From assembly GCA_030323305.1 (NCBI GenBank), contig CP106741.1:2418501-2482500 (forward strand): DNA of 64,000 bases. The letters run 5' to 3'. The translations under genes were made by a program, and so were the position numbers. This document shows, piece by piece, positions 1 through 8,917 of this stretch (positions are counted from its first letter, which is position 1; the number at the start of each line of letters is the position of its first letter). The DNA comes from Paenibacillus sp. CC-CFT747 (GTDB lineage: Bacteria > Bacillota > Bacilli > Paenibacillales > NBRC-103111). The notes under the pieces are model-generated. The model saw only the letters and a program-made list of their open reading frames with translations, had not been told where the DNA came from and made no database searches.

Positions 1-1
1 T

Positions 2-90
2 TGGAGGCGTCTGACTAATCCGGATGTGTATGAGGTTGCGCTTGAGGGGACCGAGGGGGTACCGTCAAAAGAATTTGGGAAGGCGGCTGA
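2..90 (+). CDS. C-terminal end of an unidentified protein (partial)
   Basis: A frame open from the window edge reads convincingly as protein up to about base 66 (for example the stretch NPDVYEVALEGTEG). A stop at 88-90, just before a terminator hairpin, is reached if one A is restored in the run at 67-70. Without that repair the frame runs on without sense to base 184. Too little is present to name a family. Confidence 0.35.
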
Positions 91-118
91 TCCGGGAAGG
101 AGGGACAGCCGCTCTTTT
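83..118 (+). terminator. Rho-independent terminator
   Basis: A 7-bp GC-rich stem (GCGGCTG with CAGCCGC) is followed by CTCTTTT. It lies directly after the presumed end of the partial first gene and upstream of the sulfur transporter. Confidence 0.6.
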
Positions 119-228
119 ATGCTCTCATGCCACGTCCCGCTCGGCTTCAGAATTCGTCCTTTCCTCCCCATCGTTTTGTAGTAGAATGTTATAGAGGAAA
201 ATCCACTTATTGGGATAGCGAGGAAAGG

Positions 229-1456
229 ATGAACGAAGTGAAAGGCTTGGTTACTCGATGGTTTCAACATTATTGGAATCCGTATCTGGCCATGGGTGCG
301 GCAGGCGTTCTGAGCGCCTTATATTTTGGAATAACGGGAACGGTGTGGGCCGTCACGGGTGAGTTTACCCGCCTCGGCGGCCACATTATGCAGCTCTTCG
401 GAGCCGATCTCGGGAGCTGGAGCTATTTCGGGCTGATCGGCATGAAAGGGACGACCTTCAGCCGAACGGACGGCTGGATCGTCTGGGGCATGTTTATCGG
501 GGCATTGATTATGATTCTGCTCAGCAACAATTTCAAGATCCGGGCCCCCGGCAGAAAAGACGCTATGTTCAAGGCCTGGCCGGGGGAATCATTGCCGGCT
601 TTGGGGCGCGCTTGGCTCTTGGCTGCAACCTGGCGGCTTTTTTACGGGCGTTCCGCAATTTTCCTTTCACGCCTGGTTGTTCATGGTCTCCACCGCCCTC
701 GGTACCTATTTCGGGGTGAAGCTGGTGAATACCTCCTGGTGGAAAGGCCGGGCCCTGCTGCATAAAGGAAATACGCTTGCTCCGGCCAAGCCTGCGGGAA
801 CGGTCCAGCCCTATATCGGTCTGCTTCTGGCACTAGGGTATGCCGTCCTGATTGCCGTTTTCTTCCTGACCGGCCGGACTATGCTCGGGGTAGCCGCCTT
901 GTTCGGGGCGTTCTTCGGCATCCTGATCGAAAGAGGCCAAATCTGCTTCACCTCGGCGTTTCGGGATCTCTGGATCAGCGGGCGGGCTACCATGACCAAG
1001 GCGATCATCGCGGGGATAGCCGTCAGCTCCGTCGCCACCCTGCTCATACTGGTCGCTTACGGCATGGATCCCATCACCAAAATTGCGGCCCCCAGCACGC
1101 TGGTCGGCGGGATTCTGTTCGGACTCGGCATCGTGATGGCCGGCGGCTGTGAGACGGGAATGATGTATCGGCTGATGGAAGGCCAGATCGTTTTCCTGCC
1201 GGTGTTCGTTGGCAATATCCTCGGAGCTTCGGTGCTGGCTTATGCCTGGGATCACCTCGGGGTCTACAACACCCTGGTTAAAAGCGGCTCCAAAATCAAC
1301 TGGTTCGTCTCCATGGGACCGGCGGGCGCTCTAACGGCCACTCTTCTTCTTCTCGGCCTGGCCTTCGCCGCAGCCGTCTATTGGGAAAGAAATTATCGGT
1401 TTGGTACCGGCTTAAAGAAAGGGGATGTTTCGCATGAGTTCAAAAATGTCCATTGA
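229..1456 (+). CDS. YeeE/YedE family sulfur (thiosulfate) transporter, frame broken twice
   Basis: Multi-pass membrane protein of the YeeE/YedE family, which imports thiosulfate or related sulfur species. Start ATG 229 follows GAGGAAAGG. Restoring one C in the C5 run at 545-549 and one T in the T run near 639-645 gives a continuous protein of about 409 residues. It then contains the family's repeated Gly/Cys signatures, a GARLALGCN motif near residue 125 and an AGGCETGMMYR motif in the second half. It overlaps the following tusA-like gene by about 20 bases, the classical YeeE-TusA pairing that couples import to persulfide transfer. Substrate is inferred from family. The breaks look like sequencing errors, because both halves remain highly conserved. 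Confidence 0.8.
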
Positions 1457-1671
1457 TTACACGCTTGATGTCCGGGGAGTCCTGTCCTTTTCCGGTTATC
1501 TATACGCTGGAAACCTTGCGCGACATGCACAAAGGCCAGCTCCTGCAGGTGATTGCCGATTGTCCGGCCTCCTTCCGCAACGTTCCGGAGGAAGTGGTAA
1601 AGCACGGCTATACGCTCGCTCAGGATCCGGTACGGAACGGACGGGAGCTTATTTTCTACATTACGGTGTGA
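1434..1671 (+). CDS. TusA/YeeD-like sulfurtransferase, frame broken once
   Basis: Small cytoplasmic sulfur carrier of about 79 residues. Start ATG 1434 lies inside the end of the transporter gene. The TusA signature LDxxGxxCPxP is recovered as LDVRGESCPFP when two G bases are restored in the GGGG at 1474-1477. The Cys of the CP pair is the persulfide-carrying residue in the family. The rest is a typical TusA fold sequence ending in RELIFYITV. With the YeeE-like transporter it probably forms a thiosulfate uptake and sulfur relay module. Confidence 0.78.
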
Positions 1672-1712
1672 AGCCCGGACCGCAGGGCCGGTTTATTCAA
1701 AAGGAGGATTCC

Positions 1713-2285
1713 ATGATCAACGTGACCCATCTGGGGCCGGCCGATCCGGTGAAAATCATTGTGGGGGCCTCCTCGCAAGATTATCCCGGCTGGATCCCCA
1801 CCCAGGAGGAAGACTTGAATCTGCTGAACCGCTCGGATTGGGAAGAGAGCTTCGGCAGCAGGCGAATCGACGTCATTCTGTCTGAGCATGTATGGGAGCA
1901 TTTGACCTATGACGAAGGCATGGAGGCCGCCCGCATCTGCTTCGATTATTTGAAGCCGGGCGGGTATATCCGATGTGCTGTCCCGGACGGGAATTTTCCG
2001 AATGAGTGGTATCAGAATATGGTCAAGGTGGGAGGGCCGGGGCCGGCCGATCATCCCGCCGCCAGTCACAAGATCGTTCATACCTACCGGACGCTGACCC
2101 GGATGTTTGAGGAAGCCGGCTTCAAGGTAAGGCTGCTCGAATACTGTGACGATTCCGGAGCGTTCCACCGGGAAGAGTGGGATCCGCAGGACGGATTTAT
2201 CTACCGTTCGTACCGGTTCGATCACCGCAACAAGGACGGGGAGCTGGGGTTCGTCTCGCTGATTGTGGATGCGGTGAAGGAATAG
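1713..2285 (+). CDS. SAM-dependent methyltransferase-like protein
   Basis: Intact 190-residue protein. ATG 1713 sits 6 bases after AAGGAGG. The region around residues 45-90 (DVILSEHVWEHLTYDEG, then LKPGGYIRCAVPDG) matches the motif IV/V part of class I methyltransferases. The usual N-terminal glycine-rich SAM loop is not obvious, so the protein resembles the short COG4627-type group. Substrate unknown. It follows the tusA-like gene by 41 bases and ends at a strong terminator, so it may belong to the sulfur operon. Confidence 0.65.
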   Translation: MINVTHLGPADPVKIIVGASSQDYPGWIPTQEEDLNLLNRSDWEESFGSRRIDVILSEHVWEHLTYDEGMEAARICFDYLKPGGYIRCAVPDGNFPNEWYQNMVKVGGPGPADHPAASHKIVHTYRTLTRMFEEAGFKVRLLEYCDDSGAFHREEWDPQDGFIYRSYRFDHRNKDGELGFVSLIVDAVKE

Positions 2286-2291
2286 GGTCAG

Positions 2292-2322
2292 GCTGTCGAG
2301 AAAGTCTCGGCAGCTTTTTTTT
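2292..2322 (+). terminator. Rho-independent terminator
   Basis: A 10-bp stem (GCTGTCGAGA with TCTCGGCAGC, one wobble) and a 3-base loop are followed by eight T, immediately after the methyltransferase stop. Confidence 0.9.
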
Positions 2323-2420
2323 GTGGAAAAATAAAAAGCGTAAAACCTTTTGAAGCTTAGCTCGGCCGCCTGCCGGGCTTACCGGAGAAATCCGATGAAG
2401 AACCCGAGCAAGGCCGGCAT

Positions 2421-2449
2421 TTGACAAATACCTTAACTGTGACTATATT
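2421..2449 (+). promoter_or_regulatory. Sigma-A promoter of the Old Yellow Enzyme gene
   Basis: TTGACA at 2421-2426 and TATATT at 2444-2449 are separated by 17 bp. The leader that follows contains an imperfect hairpin (about 2481-2513) before the ribosome site GGAGGTG. Confidence 0.75.
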
Positions 2450-2561
2450 TGTTATAGATAAAGAGGGGAACGTCAGCGGAAACTAACAGCATGGGTTACC
2501 TGCTAGTTACAGGGGAAAGGCTCCTTCATGGGGCCGCCCGATCATTCATGGAGGTGTTACC

Positions 2562-3670
2562 ATGTCCAATCAACCGAAAACCAACCAAGCCGAGGCCTTG
2601 TTCCAGCCGTTCTCGATAGGCCCGCTTCAGCTTGCCAATCGGCTCGTGATGGCACCGATGACGCGCGGCTTCTCGCCGCAGGGAGTGCCTGGCGAAGACG
2701 TCGCCGCCTATTATGCGCGCCGGGCCAGCCACGGTACCGGGCTCATCATTACGGAAGGCACGCTGATCAACGACCCGGCCGCCGGTTCCGGGGCCACTTT
2801 GCCGAGCTTCTATGGGGAAGCGGCACTGGCCGGATGGAGGAACGTAGCCCATGCCGTTCATGAGGCGGGCGGACGGATTATGCCGCAGCTTTGGCATGTC
2901 GGGATGGCCCGCAAAACCGGGGATTCGCCGAATCCCGAGGAGCCTCCGGTCGGCCCGTCCGGTCTGTCCCTTGACGGTGAGCAGGTAACCGAGCCGCTGA
3001 GTACCGCCCGGATCGAAGCCTTGATCGAGGCTTACGGTCAAGCCGCGGCGGACGCTAAGGCAGCCGGCTTCGACGGCATCGAGCTGCACGGCGCTCACGG
3101 CTACCTCATCGATCAGTTCTTCTGGGAGAAGACGAATCGGCGGTCGGATGAGTACGGCGGAGACCTCGTAAAACGCACCCGGTTCGCGGTAGAGGCGATC
3201 AAAGCCGCAAGACGCGCCGTTGGGCCGGATTTCCCGATCGGGTTCCGTTTCTCGCAATGGAAGATGAGCGACTACGAAGCCAAGCTGGTGAATACGCCGG
3301 CGGAACTTGAGGCCTTCCTCACGCCGCTCACCGAGGCGGGCGTGGATCTCTTCCACGCTTCCACGCGGCGGTACTGGGAGCCTGAATTCGAAGGCTCGTC
3401 CCTGAACCTCGCCGGCTGGACGAAGAAAATCACCGGCAAGCCGGTCATTACCGTCGGATCGGTGGGGCTGGATGCGGAATTCACCGGGGCGAGGACAGCC
3501 GATACCTCCGGGATCGGGGGCTCGTGGATCGGTTGGAAGCAGGGGAATTCGATCTGGTCGCGATCGGCCGGGTCCTGATCTCCGATCCGGAGTGGCCGGA
3601 GAAGATCCGCCGGGGAGAAACGGACCGGCTGCTTCCTTACAAGGCAGAGGATCTTGGCCGGTTGGTGTAA
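2562..3670 (+). CDS. NADH:flavin oxidoreductase (Old Yellow Enzyme family), frame broken near the 3' end
   Basis: FMN-dependent ene-reductase of about 369 residues. ATG 2562 follows GGAGGTG. Visible OYE features are FSIGPLQLANRLVMAPMTR at the N-terminus, the catalytic-region motif ELHGAHGYLIDQFFW with the conserved His-Gly-Ala-His, TNRRSDEYGG, and GSVGLD before the FMN phosphate-binding loop. One missing base around 3484-3530 shifts the frame. The correct continuation (EAGEFDLVAIGRVLISDPEW) carries the C-terminal phosphate-binding segment and stops at 3670. Probably detoxifies or reduces unsaturated carbonyls; substrate not visible. It has its own promoter and terminator. Confidence 0.85.
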
Positions 3671-3727
3671 GTTTTGGAGTGGCTGTTTTAGACGAAAAGC
3701 TGTACGTTGAATAAGACTCATGAGTAG

Positions 3728-3754
3728 AGGCTTCCCTCCGGGGAGGCCTTTTTT
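3728..3754 (+). terminator. Rho-independent terminator
   Basis: Stem AGGCTTCCC with GGGAGGCCT (one wobble), loop TCCG, then six T, about 60 bases after the Old Yellow Enzyme gene. Confidence 0.85.
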
Positions 3755-3758
3755 GTGC

Positions 3759-3788
3759 TTGACACTCTCGATACCATTTGGATAAAGT
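3759..3788 (+). promoter_or_regulatory. Possible promoter for the GNAT gene
   Basis: TTGACA at 3759-3764 is followed after 18 bp by TAAAGT. The -35 is perfect and the -10 weak. The next gene starts about 130 bases downstream. Confidence 0.4.
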
Positions 3789-3916
3789 TGGAATTATGCG
3801 TCTTGGGGAGTGTAACTTTTAGGCAAGTTAACTCGTCGGTTAAAGATAGGGTCGAATCCGTAAAAAATGCATTCAGTCTATGAGCCAAAACCAAAGAACC
3901 GGAGGGGGCCGATTGC

Positions 3917-4411
3917 ATGACCGCCATCATACGAACCGAAACCGAAGAAGATTATGCAGGAGTGAGGGAGGTTAACATCCGGGCCTTCGGAAACCGGGAG
4001 GAGGAAGCCAATCTGGTCGACCGAATCCGGAAAAGCGAAGGCTTCCTGCCCTCCCTTTCCCTGGTTGCCGAAGAAGAGGGAAAGATCAACGGGCATATGC
4101 TTATCAGCAAAGCGGAGGTCGTGGAGGAAGGGAACGTCCATGAAGTGCTGGTGCTGGCCCCGATCGCGGTGGAGCCGAGCCGTCAGAAACAGGGCATTGG
4201 CAGCCGGCTGATTGAGGAAGGCCTGAGCCGGTGCCGTCAGCTGGAATATGACGTCCTTCTGCTGATCGGGCATCCCGAGTATTACCCCAGGTTCGGCTTT
4301 CGTCCCGCTCGCCCCTTTGGGGTAGAGCTGAAGCAGTTCCCTGTCCCGGATGAGGTTTTCATGAGCCTGGAATTGAAGGAGGGGGCTGGAGCCGGATTCG
4401 CGGCGAACTGA
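3917..4411 (+). CDS. GNAT family N-acetyltransferase (YhbS-like)
   Basis: Intact 164-residue acetyl-CoA-dependent acetyltransferase. The acetyl-CoA loop is visible as AVEPSRQKQGIGSRLIEEG (about residues 88-106, the R/Q-x-x-G-x-G/A pattern). A later YYPRFGFRPA segment is typical of the YhbS branch. Substrate unknown. The gene is followed by 51 bases and then the NTR-domain gene on the same strand, so co-transcription is possible. Confidence 0.8.
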   Translation: MTAIIRTETEEDYAGVREVNIRAFGNREEEANLVDRIRKSEGFLPSLSLVAEEEGKINGHMLISKAEVVEEGNVHEVLVLAPIAVEPSRQKQGIGSRLIEEGLSRCRQLEYDVLLLIGHPEYYPRFGFRPARPFGVELKQFPVPDEVFMSLELKEGAGAGFAAN

Positions 4412-4462
4412 GGTATCCCGATGCTTTTTGGAGTAACCGATCGAATCCAAAGGAGGGACATC

Positions 4463-5035
4463 ATGCCTAAGAGATATGCGCTGCTTCTTTGCTCCGCTCT
4501 TTTGTTTGCCGGGTTAACCTTTTATCCCGCGAACGAAGTCCATGCCTGCAGCTGTGCGAAGACGAATGCCAAAACCAGGCTGCAGACGAGGGATGCCGTC
4601 TTCACGGGCAGGGTCGTGGAGAAAGGGGGCACCAGCAAATTCGAGCATGGCCAGTTAAGAAAATATACCTTTGAGGTGGACCAGGCGTGGAAGGGCGTCA
4701 GCGAGAAATACTCGACAATCTACAGCTACGACGGCGATGGGGCTTCCTGTGGGTATTCTTTTATTCCCGGTGAAAGGTATCTGGTCTATGCCAATTATGG
4801 GAACGACGGCAAACTGCAGACCAGCCTATGCAGCGGGAACGGGCTGGTGACGGCGGCTGCGGGGGATCTGGCTATGCTGGGAGCCGGGACGCCCATCGTA
4901 AATAACGGGGCTCCGGTACCTGTGGCCAGGGTTTGGTTGACACCCCGGATTCTGCTCTATGCGGGTGTTGGCGCTATCGTACTAACGGTTGGTTTGCTGG
5001 TCTTCCTACGCAAGAGACGGCGGACAAGAGGCTAG
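4463..5035 (+). CDS. Secreted, membrane-anchored NTR/TIMP-like domain protein
   Basis: 190 residues. ATG 4463 was chosen because AAGGAGGGA lies 5 bases upstream. A signal peptide ends at about residue 28 (ANEVHA). The mature chain begins CSC, the same Cys-x-Cys start as the netrin/TIMP fold, in which the first Cys is structurally central. Two further Cys (GASCGYSF and TSLCSGNG) fit the disulfide pattern. A C-terminal hydrophobic helix followed by RKRRRTRG anchors it in the membrane with the domain outside. No LPxTG motif. Function unknown; a metalloprotease-inhibitor role is only an analogy. Confidence 0.7.
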   Translation: MPKRYALLLCSALLFAGLTFYPANEVHACSCAKTNAKTRLQTRDAVFTGRVVEKGGTSKFEHGQLRKYTFEVDQAWKGVSEKYSTIYSYDGDGASCGYSFIPGERYLVYANYGNDGKLQTSLCSGNGLVTAAAGDLAMLGAGTPIVNNGAPVPVARVWLTPRILLYAGVGAIVLTVGLLVFLRKRRRTRG

Positions 5036-5088
5036 AATGTATTTCTAGTCAGAAATAACGTTGTGCTGTCTCTCTAATGTTCTAAGAG

Positions 5089-5124
5089 AATAAGTAGATA
5101 AAAAAGTAATCTTTTCTACTTATT
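5089..5124. terminator. AT-rich hairpin in a 328-base intergenic stretch, possible terminator
   Basis: Perfect 10-bp inverted repeat AATAAGTAGA / TCTACTTATT with an A/T-rich loop, 54 bases after the NTR-domain gene. No clean T-run follows it on the plus strand. The rest of the AT-rich gap (5036-5363) shows no gene. Confidence 0.4.
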
Positions 5125-5363
5125 ATCGGATGTAATGGAGGAGGCCTTTTTAGGGACAGAATTAGGAGTTTTTTAAATTTTAGATTTGGCAAAAATGTCA
5201 CCTCATTTTTGTCTGAAGTATCCTTTTAAGTTCTTTTTTCCTTTTCTCCCATAGACCTCATGGGAATAAGATCCATCACGTTTTTTAACTATTTTTCTAT
5301 ATTAATATCTTGAAATTCAATGTAACTAGACATTACAATATCTACGAAAAACAGGAGGAAGCC

Positions 5364-6103
5364 ATGAACCCAAGACTCGCCAAAATCCGTGAAGCGGAAA
5401 AAAGTACCACGAGGCCTGCTATGACAACTACCGCTTGTTCGAGGCCGGGTCGTGGCTGGCTAAGCCGGTGAAGACGGTGATAAACACCTTGGAAGAGTTT
5501 CAAGACCGTCCCTCCCTGAATGTCCTTGACCTAGGCTGCGGAGTGGGTCGCAACAGCATCCCGATGGCCCAGGCGCTAAAAGGAAGGACCGGCCAAGTGA
5601 TCTGCGTCGACCTGCTCGATAGCGCACTGCAGAAGCTGGAAGGCTACAGCCGGGAATTCGGCGTGGAGGAGTACATAACCACCGAGCTTTCCGATATCGG
5701 GGATTATGCCATCGAGGAGAATGGCTTTGATTACATCATCGCCGTGTCCGCATTGGAACACGTGGAGTCGGAAACAAAGCTTATTCAGGTGCTGGACCGC
5801 ATGACCCGGGGAACGAGGGAAGGCGGCATCAACTGCCTGATCATGAGTACCCAGGTGGGGGAGATCGACAAGGAAACCGGAGAAGCGCTGGACCCTTACT
5901 ATGAATTAAACCTCACCACCGCTTACACCCGGAAGCTGCTGTTGTCCAGCTACGCAGGATGGGACATCCGGTACACCACAGTCCAAAGCCTGCAGTACGA
6001 GATTGAGCGGAATGGCCGCCCCATTTGTTTGAAAGGCGACTGCTTGACTTATGTTTTCCGTAAACCCGAAGCTATAAAAAATCTATCTAGAGCTGAGGAG
6101 TGA
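5364..6103 (+). CDS. Class I SAM-dependent methyltransferase, frame broken near the start
   Basis: About 246 residues. ATG 5364 follows AGGAGGA. The A run at about 5396-5402 lacks one A; restoring it joins the N-terminus (MNPRLAKIREAEKK) to the main frame. Motif I is clear (LNVLDLGCGVGRNSIPMA), with an acidic end of strand 2 (ICVDLLDSA) and motif IV/V (FDYIIAVSALEHVES). Resembles TehB-like or other small-molecule methyltransferases; substrate unknown. The kinase-like gene starts 5 bases after its stop. Confidence 0.72.
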
Positions 6104-6107
6104 GCCG

Positions 6108-6992
6108 TTGACCAACCCTGTAACCGTCACCTTATCGTCTGTTGCCTTTCCCCTGCAGGAACCCCATGATTTCGGATGGCTGTCGGAATTAGGGGAGGTC
6201 TTCGCCGTATTCGATCAGCAAGATTCCGGCAATCTTTCCTTCGGACTGATGAAGGACGGCAAGCGAAGCTTCGTCAAATACGCCGGGGCCCGCCCGGTGG
6301 ATTACCAGGGGAATCCCAACGACGCCATTCGGCGTCTTCAGCAGGCGGTCCCGGTCTATGAAGCTTTGGAGCATGAGCATCTGATTCGCTTGGTGGATCA
6401 TTTTCGAACGCCGGAGGGGTATGCTGCCGTGTTCGACTGGGCAGAGGGAGAAAGCCTGCACCCCCATTGGAGCTACCCGCCTCCTGCCAAGTACACGCAT
6501 CCGGAATCTCCCTTTTACCGGTTCCGCCAGCTTCCGCTTGAGAGACGGCTTGCCTCGATGGACAGCATTCTCTCGTTCCATGTGCATGCCGCCCGCCAAG
6601 GGTATGTGGCGATCGACTTTTATGACGGCAGCCTGCTATATGATTTCAAGACCGATACCACCAAGATTTGCGATGTTGACCTGTACGGCACCCGGCCCTA
6701 CGTCAATGAGATGGGAAGGATGTGGGGCTCCTCCCGGTTCATGGCTCCGGAGGAATTCAAACTCGGAGCGGTTATCGACGAGGTCACCAATGTGTACAAC
6801 ATGGGGGCCGCAGCCTTTGTGCTGCTCGGAGGGGAGAGGGACCGATCCTTGGAAAAATGGGAGGCCGAGGAGCATCTGTACCAGGTGGCCGCGAGGGCGG
6901 TGGAGCCGGATCGGGCCCGCCGTTACGGGTCGCTGGCGGAGCTTCAGGCCGCTTGGAGGCAGGCCGGAGGACTAGGAGACGGGAGTCTGTAG
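6108..6992 (+). CDS. Atypical protein-kinase-like protein
   Basis: 294 residues starting at TTG 6108, preceded by GAGGAG. The overall order is that of a small Ser/Thr kinase domain: a lysine in KRSFVKYAG (possible ATP lysine), a hinge-like VFDWAEGES, a catalytic-loop-like AIDFYDGSLLYDF, a CDVDLYG in place of DFG, and an activation-segment-like SRFMAPEEF. The HRD and DFG motifs are both altered, so activity is uncertain. Tightly coupled to the methyltransferase upstream (5-base gap), which suggests a shared function that I cannot name. Confidence 0.6.
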   Translation: MTNPVTVTLSSVAFPLQEPHDFGWLSELGEVFAVFDQQDSGNLSFGLMKDGKRSFVKYAGARPVDYQGNPNDAIRRLQQAVPVYEALEHEHLIRLVDHFRTPEGYAAVFDWAEGESLHPHWSYPPPAKYTHPESPFYRFRQLPLERRLASMDSILSFHVHAARQGYVAIDFYDGSLLYDFKTDTTKICDVDLYGTRPYVNEMGRMWGSSRFMAPEEFKLGAVIDEVTNVYNMGAAAFVLLGGERDRSLEKWEAEEHLYQVAARAVEPDRARRYGSLAELQAAWRQAGGLGDGSL

Positions 6993-7058
6993 TGGCTTGA
7001 AAGCGTAGGAATCGTGGAAGTCTGATTGGAGGGGGAAGTTCGATCACTAGCGGGAACC

Positions 7059-7689
7059 ATGGGAGCGTAGACGAAGAGATTTTCAACGCCGATTGGCAGC
7101 TATACAATAAAATCTATAAACTAGGCAGGGCCTTGTTTTGCCTGGGATTAAACAGCGCGGAAGTTAAAAAAGCGTTGCTGAGCTCGGAACTGTTTAGACA
7201 GTGGAACGCGAAAAAAGAAGCTTTGGGTTCAATTGCCACGAGGAATCTTTTTATATGGACATGGAAGCCGCGGTGAAGTTTGATGGTTATAAATATCGTT
7301 TAGAAGCGATAGCCGGGCAAATCATGAACGATACGATCCTGTTAACCGACTCCCAATGGCTGGATTATGACAGGCTGTATACTTCTCTGAACATTTGGAT
7401 TCACCCGGTCCGGCTAGCCTTGGAGATGGCCCGTTTCAGCAGGCTGATGGACTGGACAAAACCCATTGGGTTAATGGGATTTTACTCCATGTTCAGTGGG
7501 CAGGAAGTGCAGCTGATGGATATGGGGGAAGCCAGGCTGGAGGAAATACGAGCCCGGATTGAGGACGTGGAAAAGTTTCTTGAGGCTTTTCTTACTCAAT
7601 ACCAACGGAAGGATCTCCCCAGCTGGGAATTGGTGCATCCGGTTAACCGGGAGGACTTGTTCTCTCCTCAGATCAAAGCCCGGAGATAA
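7059..7689 (+). CDS. Uncharacterised protein, frame broken twice
   Basis: About 210 residues if two single bases are restored, one just after the ATG at 7059 (GCG-TAG should read GCG-GTA-G) and one G in the GGG near 7228. The N-terminal part (EIFNADWQLYNKIYKLGRAL) and the later part (YRLEAIAGQIMNDTILLTDS) both look like real, helix-rich protein. I do not recognise the family. No signal peptide or membrane segment. The start is uncertain because no good ribosome site precedes it. GrpB follows 41 bases later. Confidence 0.45.
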
Positions 7690-7730
7690 TGAGCAACTTT
7701 TATGAGTGGTGAAGGGTGGGAAGGGACATC

Positions 7731-8259
7731 ATGGAGCAGGTCGTGATCACGGACCATAACCCGCAATGGGCCCGGCAGTATGAACAGGAGCGGACAGCCA
7801 TAGCCGAAGCTCTGGCAGATATTGTCCACGGGATAGAGCACATCGGGAGCACATCGGTCCCTGGGCTGGCCGCCAAGCCGGTGATCGACATCATGGCGGG
7901 CGTGGAGGACTTGGAGAAGGTGAACGACCGGCATCTTCATCTCTTGGAGCGGATTGGCTACCATTTCGTGCCTCATCCTCATTTCCCGGAACGGCTTTTT
8001 TCCGCAGAGGAGAGTGGAGGGCCGGAACCCATCATCTGCATGTGTATCACTACCAGGGAAAGCACTGGGTGGACCAGCTGCTTTTTAAGCAGTACCTGAT
8101 CAGGCACCCGGAGGTGGCCGCGGCTTACCAGTCCCTGAAGGGGAGCTGGCGGAGCGGTACAAGCACGACCGGGTCCGATATACGGAAGCGAAGGGGCCTT
8201 TTATTGAAGAAATTCTGAAGCGGACGAGGGTGGAGGCGAAGATTCCCCTTGCAGAGTGA
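7731..8259 (+). CDS. GrpB family protein (predicted nucleotidyltransferase fold), frame broken twice
   Basis: About 176 residues. The first part has the GrpB/UPF0157 signature: WARQYEQERTAIAEAL, IEHIGSTSVPGLAAKPVIDIM (residues 35-55). Restoring one T near 7986-7991 and one G near 8140 continues the protein through HHLHVYHYQGKHWVDQLLF and RYTEAKGPFIEEILKR to the stop at 8257-8259. GrpB proteins have a nucleotidyltransferase fold of poorly known role. The stop overlaps the GTG of the next gene. Confidence 0.75.
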
Positions 8260-8683
8260 GTAAGGTTTTAACTACAGACCAAATAAAAAGGCGGGGATCG
8301 AGCTGCGCTCCCTGAATCTATACCATTTCCTGCGCCTGGTGCTGATAGCGGCCGCCATGGCTGCCCTTGCAGGGCTGCAGGCTTTAATAGGAATGGGATT
8401 TTCCCTTCCGGGTTACGTAGGATGCTTGGTAGGAATCATCCTTGCCCAATGGACCCGTCCGTTCCAACCGTTCAGCTTCAAAGGAAGATGGATCACCTGG
8501 CTGATCCCCACCGGAGTGTTGGCGTTCCTCATCTTTCTCGAGAGAAGTCATATCCGGGGCGACCGGCTCCTCCTGGTTATCCCTCTATGGTTGGTCCTTA
8601 TCGTCGTGCTGGAATACCTGGACCGTAAGCTCTACCGGACCTTTATCAACGATAACCCTCTAGCAGACGAATTAGATGAATGA
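8256..8683 (+). CDS. Small membrane protein, frame broken near the start
   Basis: About 142 residues with four hydrophobic segments, ending in a charged tail NDNPLADELDE. GTG 8256 overlaps the GrpB stop. One missing A in the A run at about 8285-8289 separates this start (VSKVLTTDQIKK) from the main frame (AGIELRSLNLYHFLR). An alternative start is GTG 8339, which would lose part of the first helix. Family not recognised. Confidence 0.5.
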
Positions 8684-8778
8684 GAAGAAATGGGGACGGG
8701 GCTTCCTTTTCCATGAATCCATCCTTGCTGATGCAGCTGAAAAATATTGGAGTAACGTAAAGGATGCGGAGTCCGAAA

Positions 8779-8800
8779 GTCGCAGAAATGCGGCTTTTTT
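8779..8800 (+). terminator. Rho-independent terminator
   Basis: Stem GTCGCA with TGCGGC (one wobble), GAAA loop, six T. It closes the GrpB/membrane-protein unit. Confidence 0.75.
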
Positions 8801-8845
8801 GATGATTAACGATATCGAAAGATGTCGAAGAAGAAAGAAATCCGA

Positions 8846-8874
8846 TTGACATTGTCGCTTTATCCAACTAAATT
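8846..8874 (+). promoter_or_regulatory. Promoter of the nucleoside ABC transporter operon
   Basis: TTGACA at 8846-8851 and TAAATT at 8869-8874 with a 17-bp spacer, 44 bases upstream of the BMP lipoprotein start. Confidence 0.7.
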
Positions 8875-8917
8875 AGTAGAGAGAGTAATTTATTGAAAGC
8901 AGCTAGGGGAGAGAAAA

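Noticed and set aside
1425..1712. N-terminal extension of the 1713 methyltransferase
   Set aside because: The extension reads through the tusA-like gene in the wrong frame. AAGGAGG before ATG 1713 marks the real start.
2460..2560. Riboswitch or T-box in the leader of the Old Yellow Enzyme gene
   Set aside because: Only one imperfect hairpin was seen, with no terminator/antiterminator pair and no known riboswitch core.
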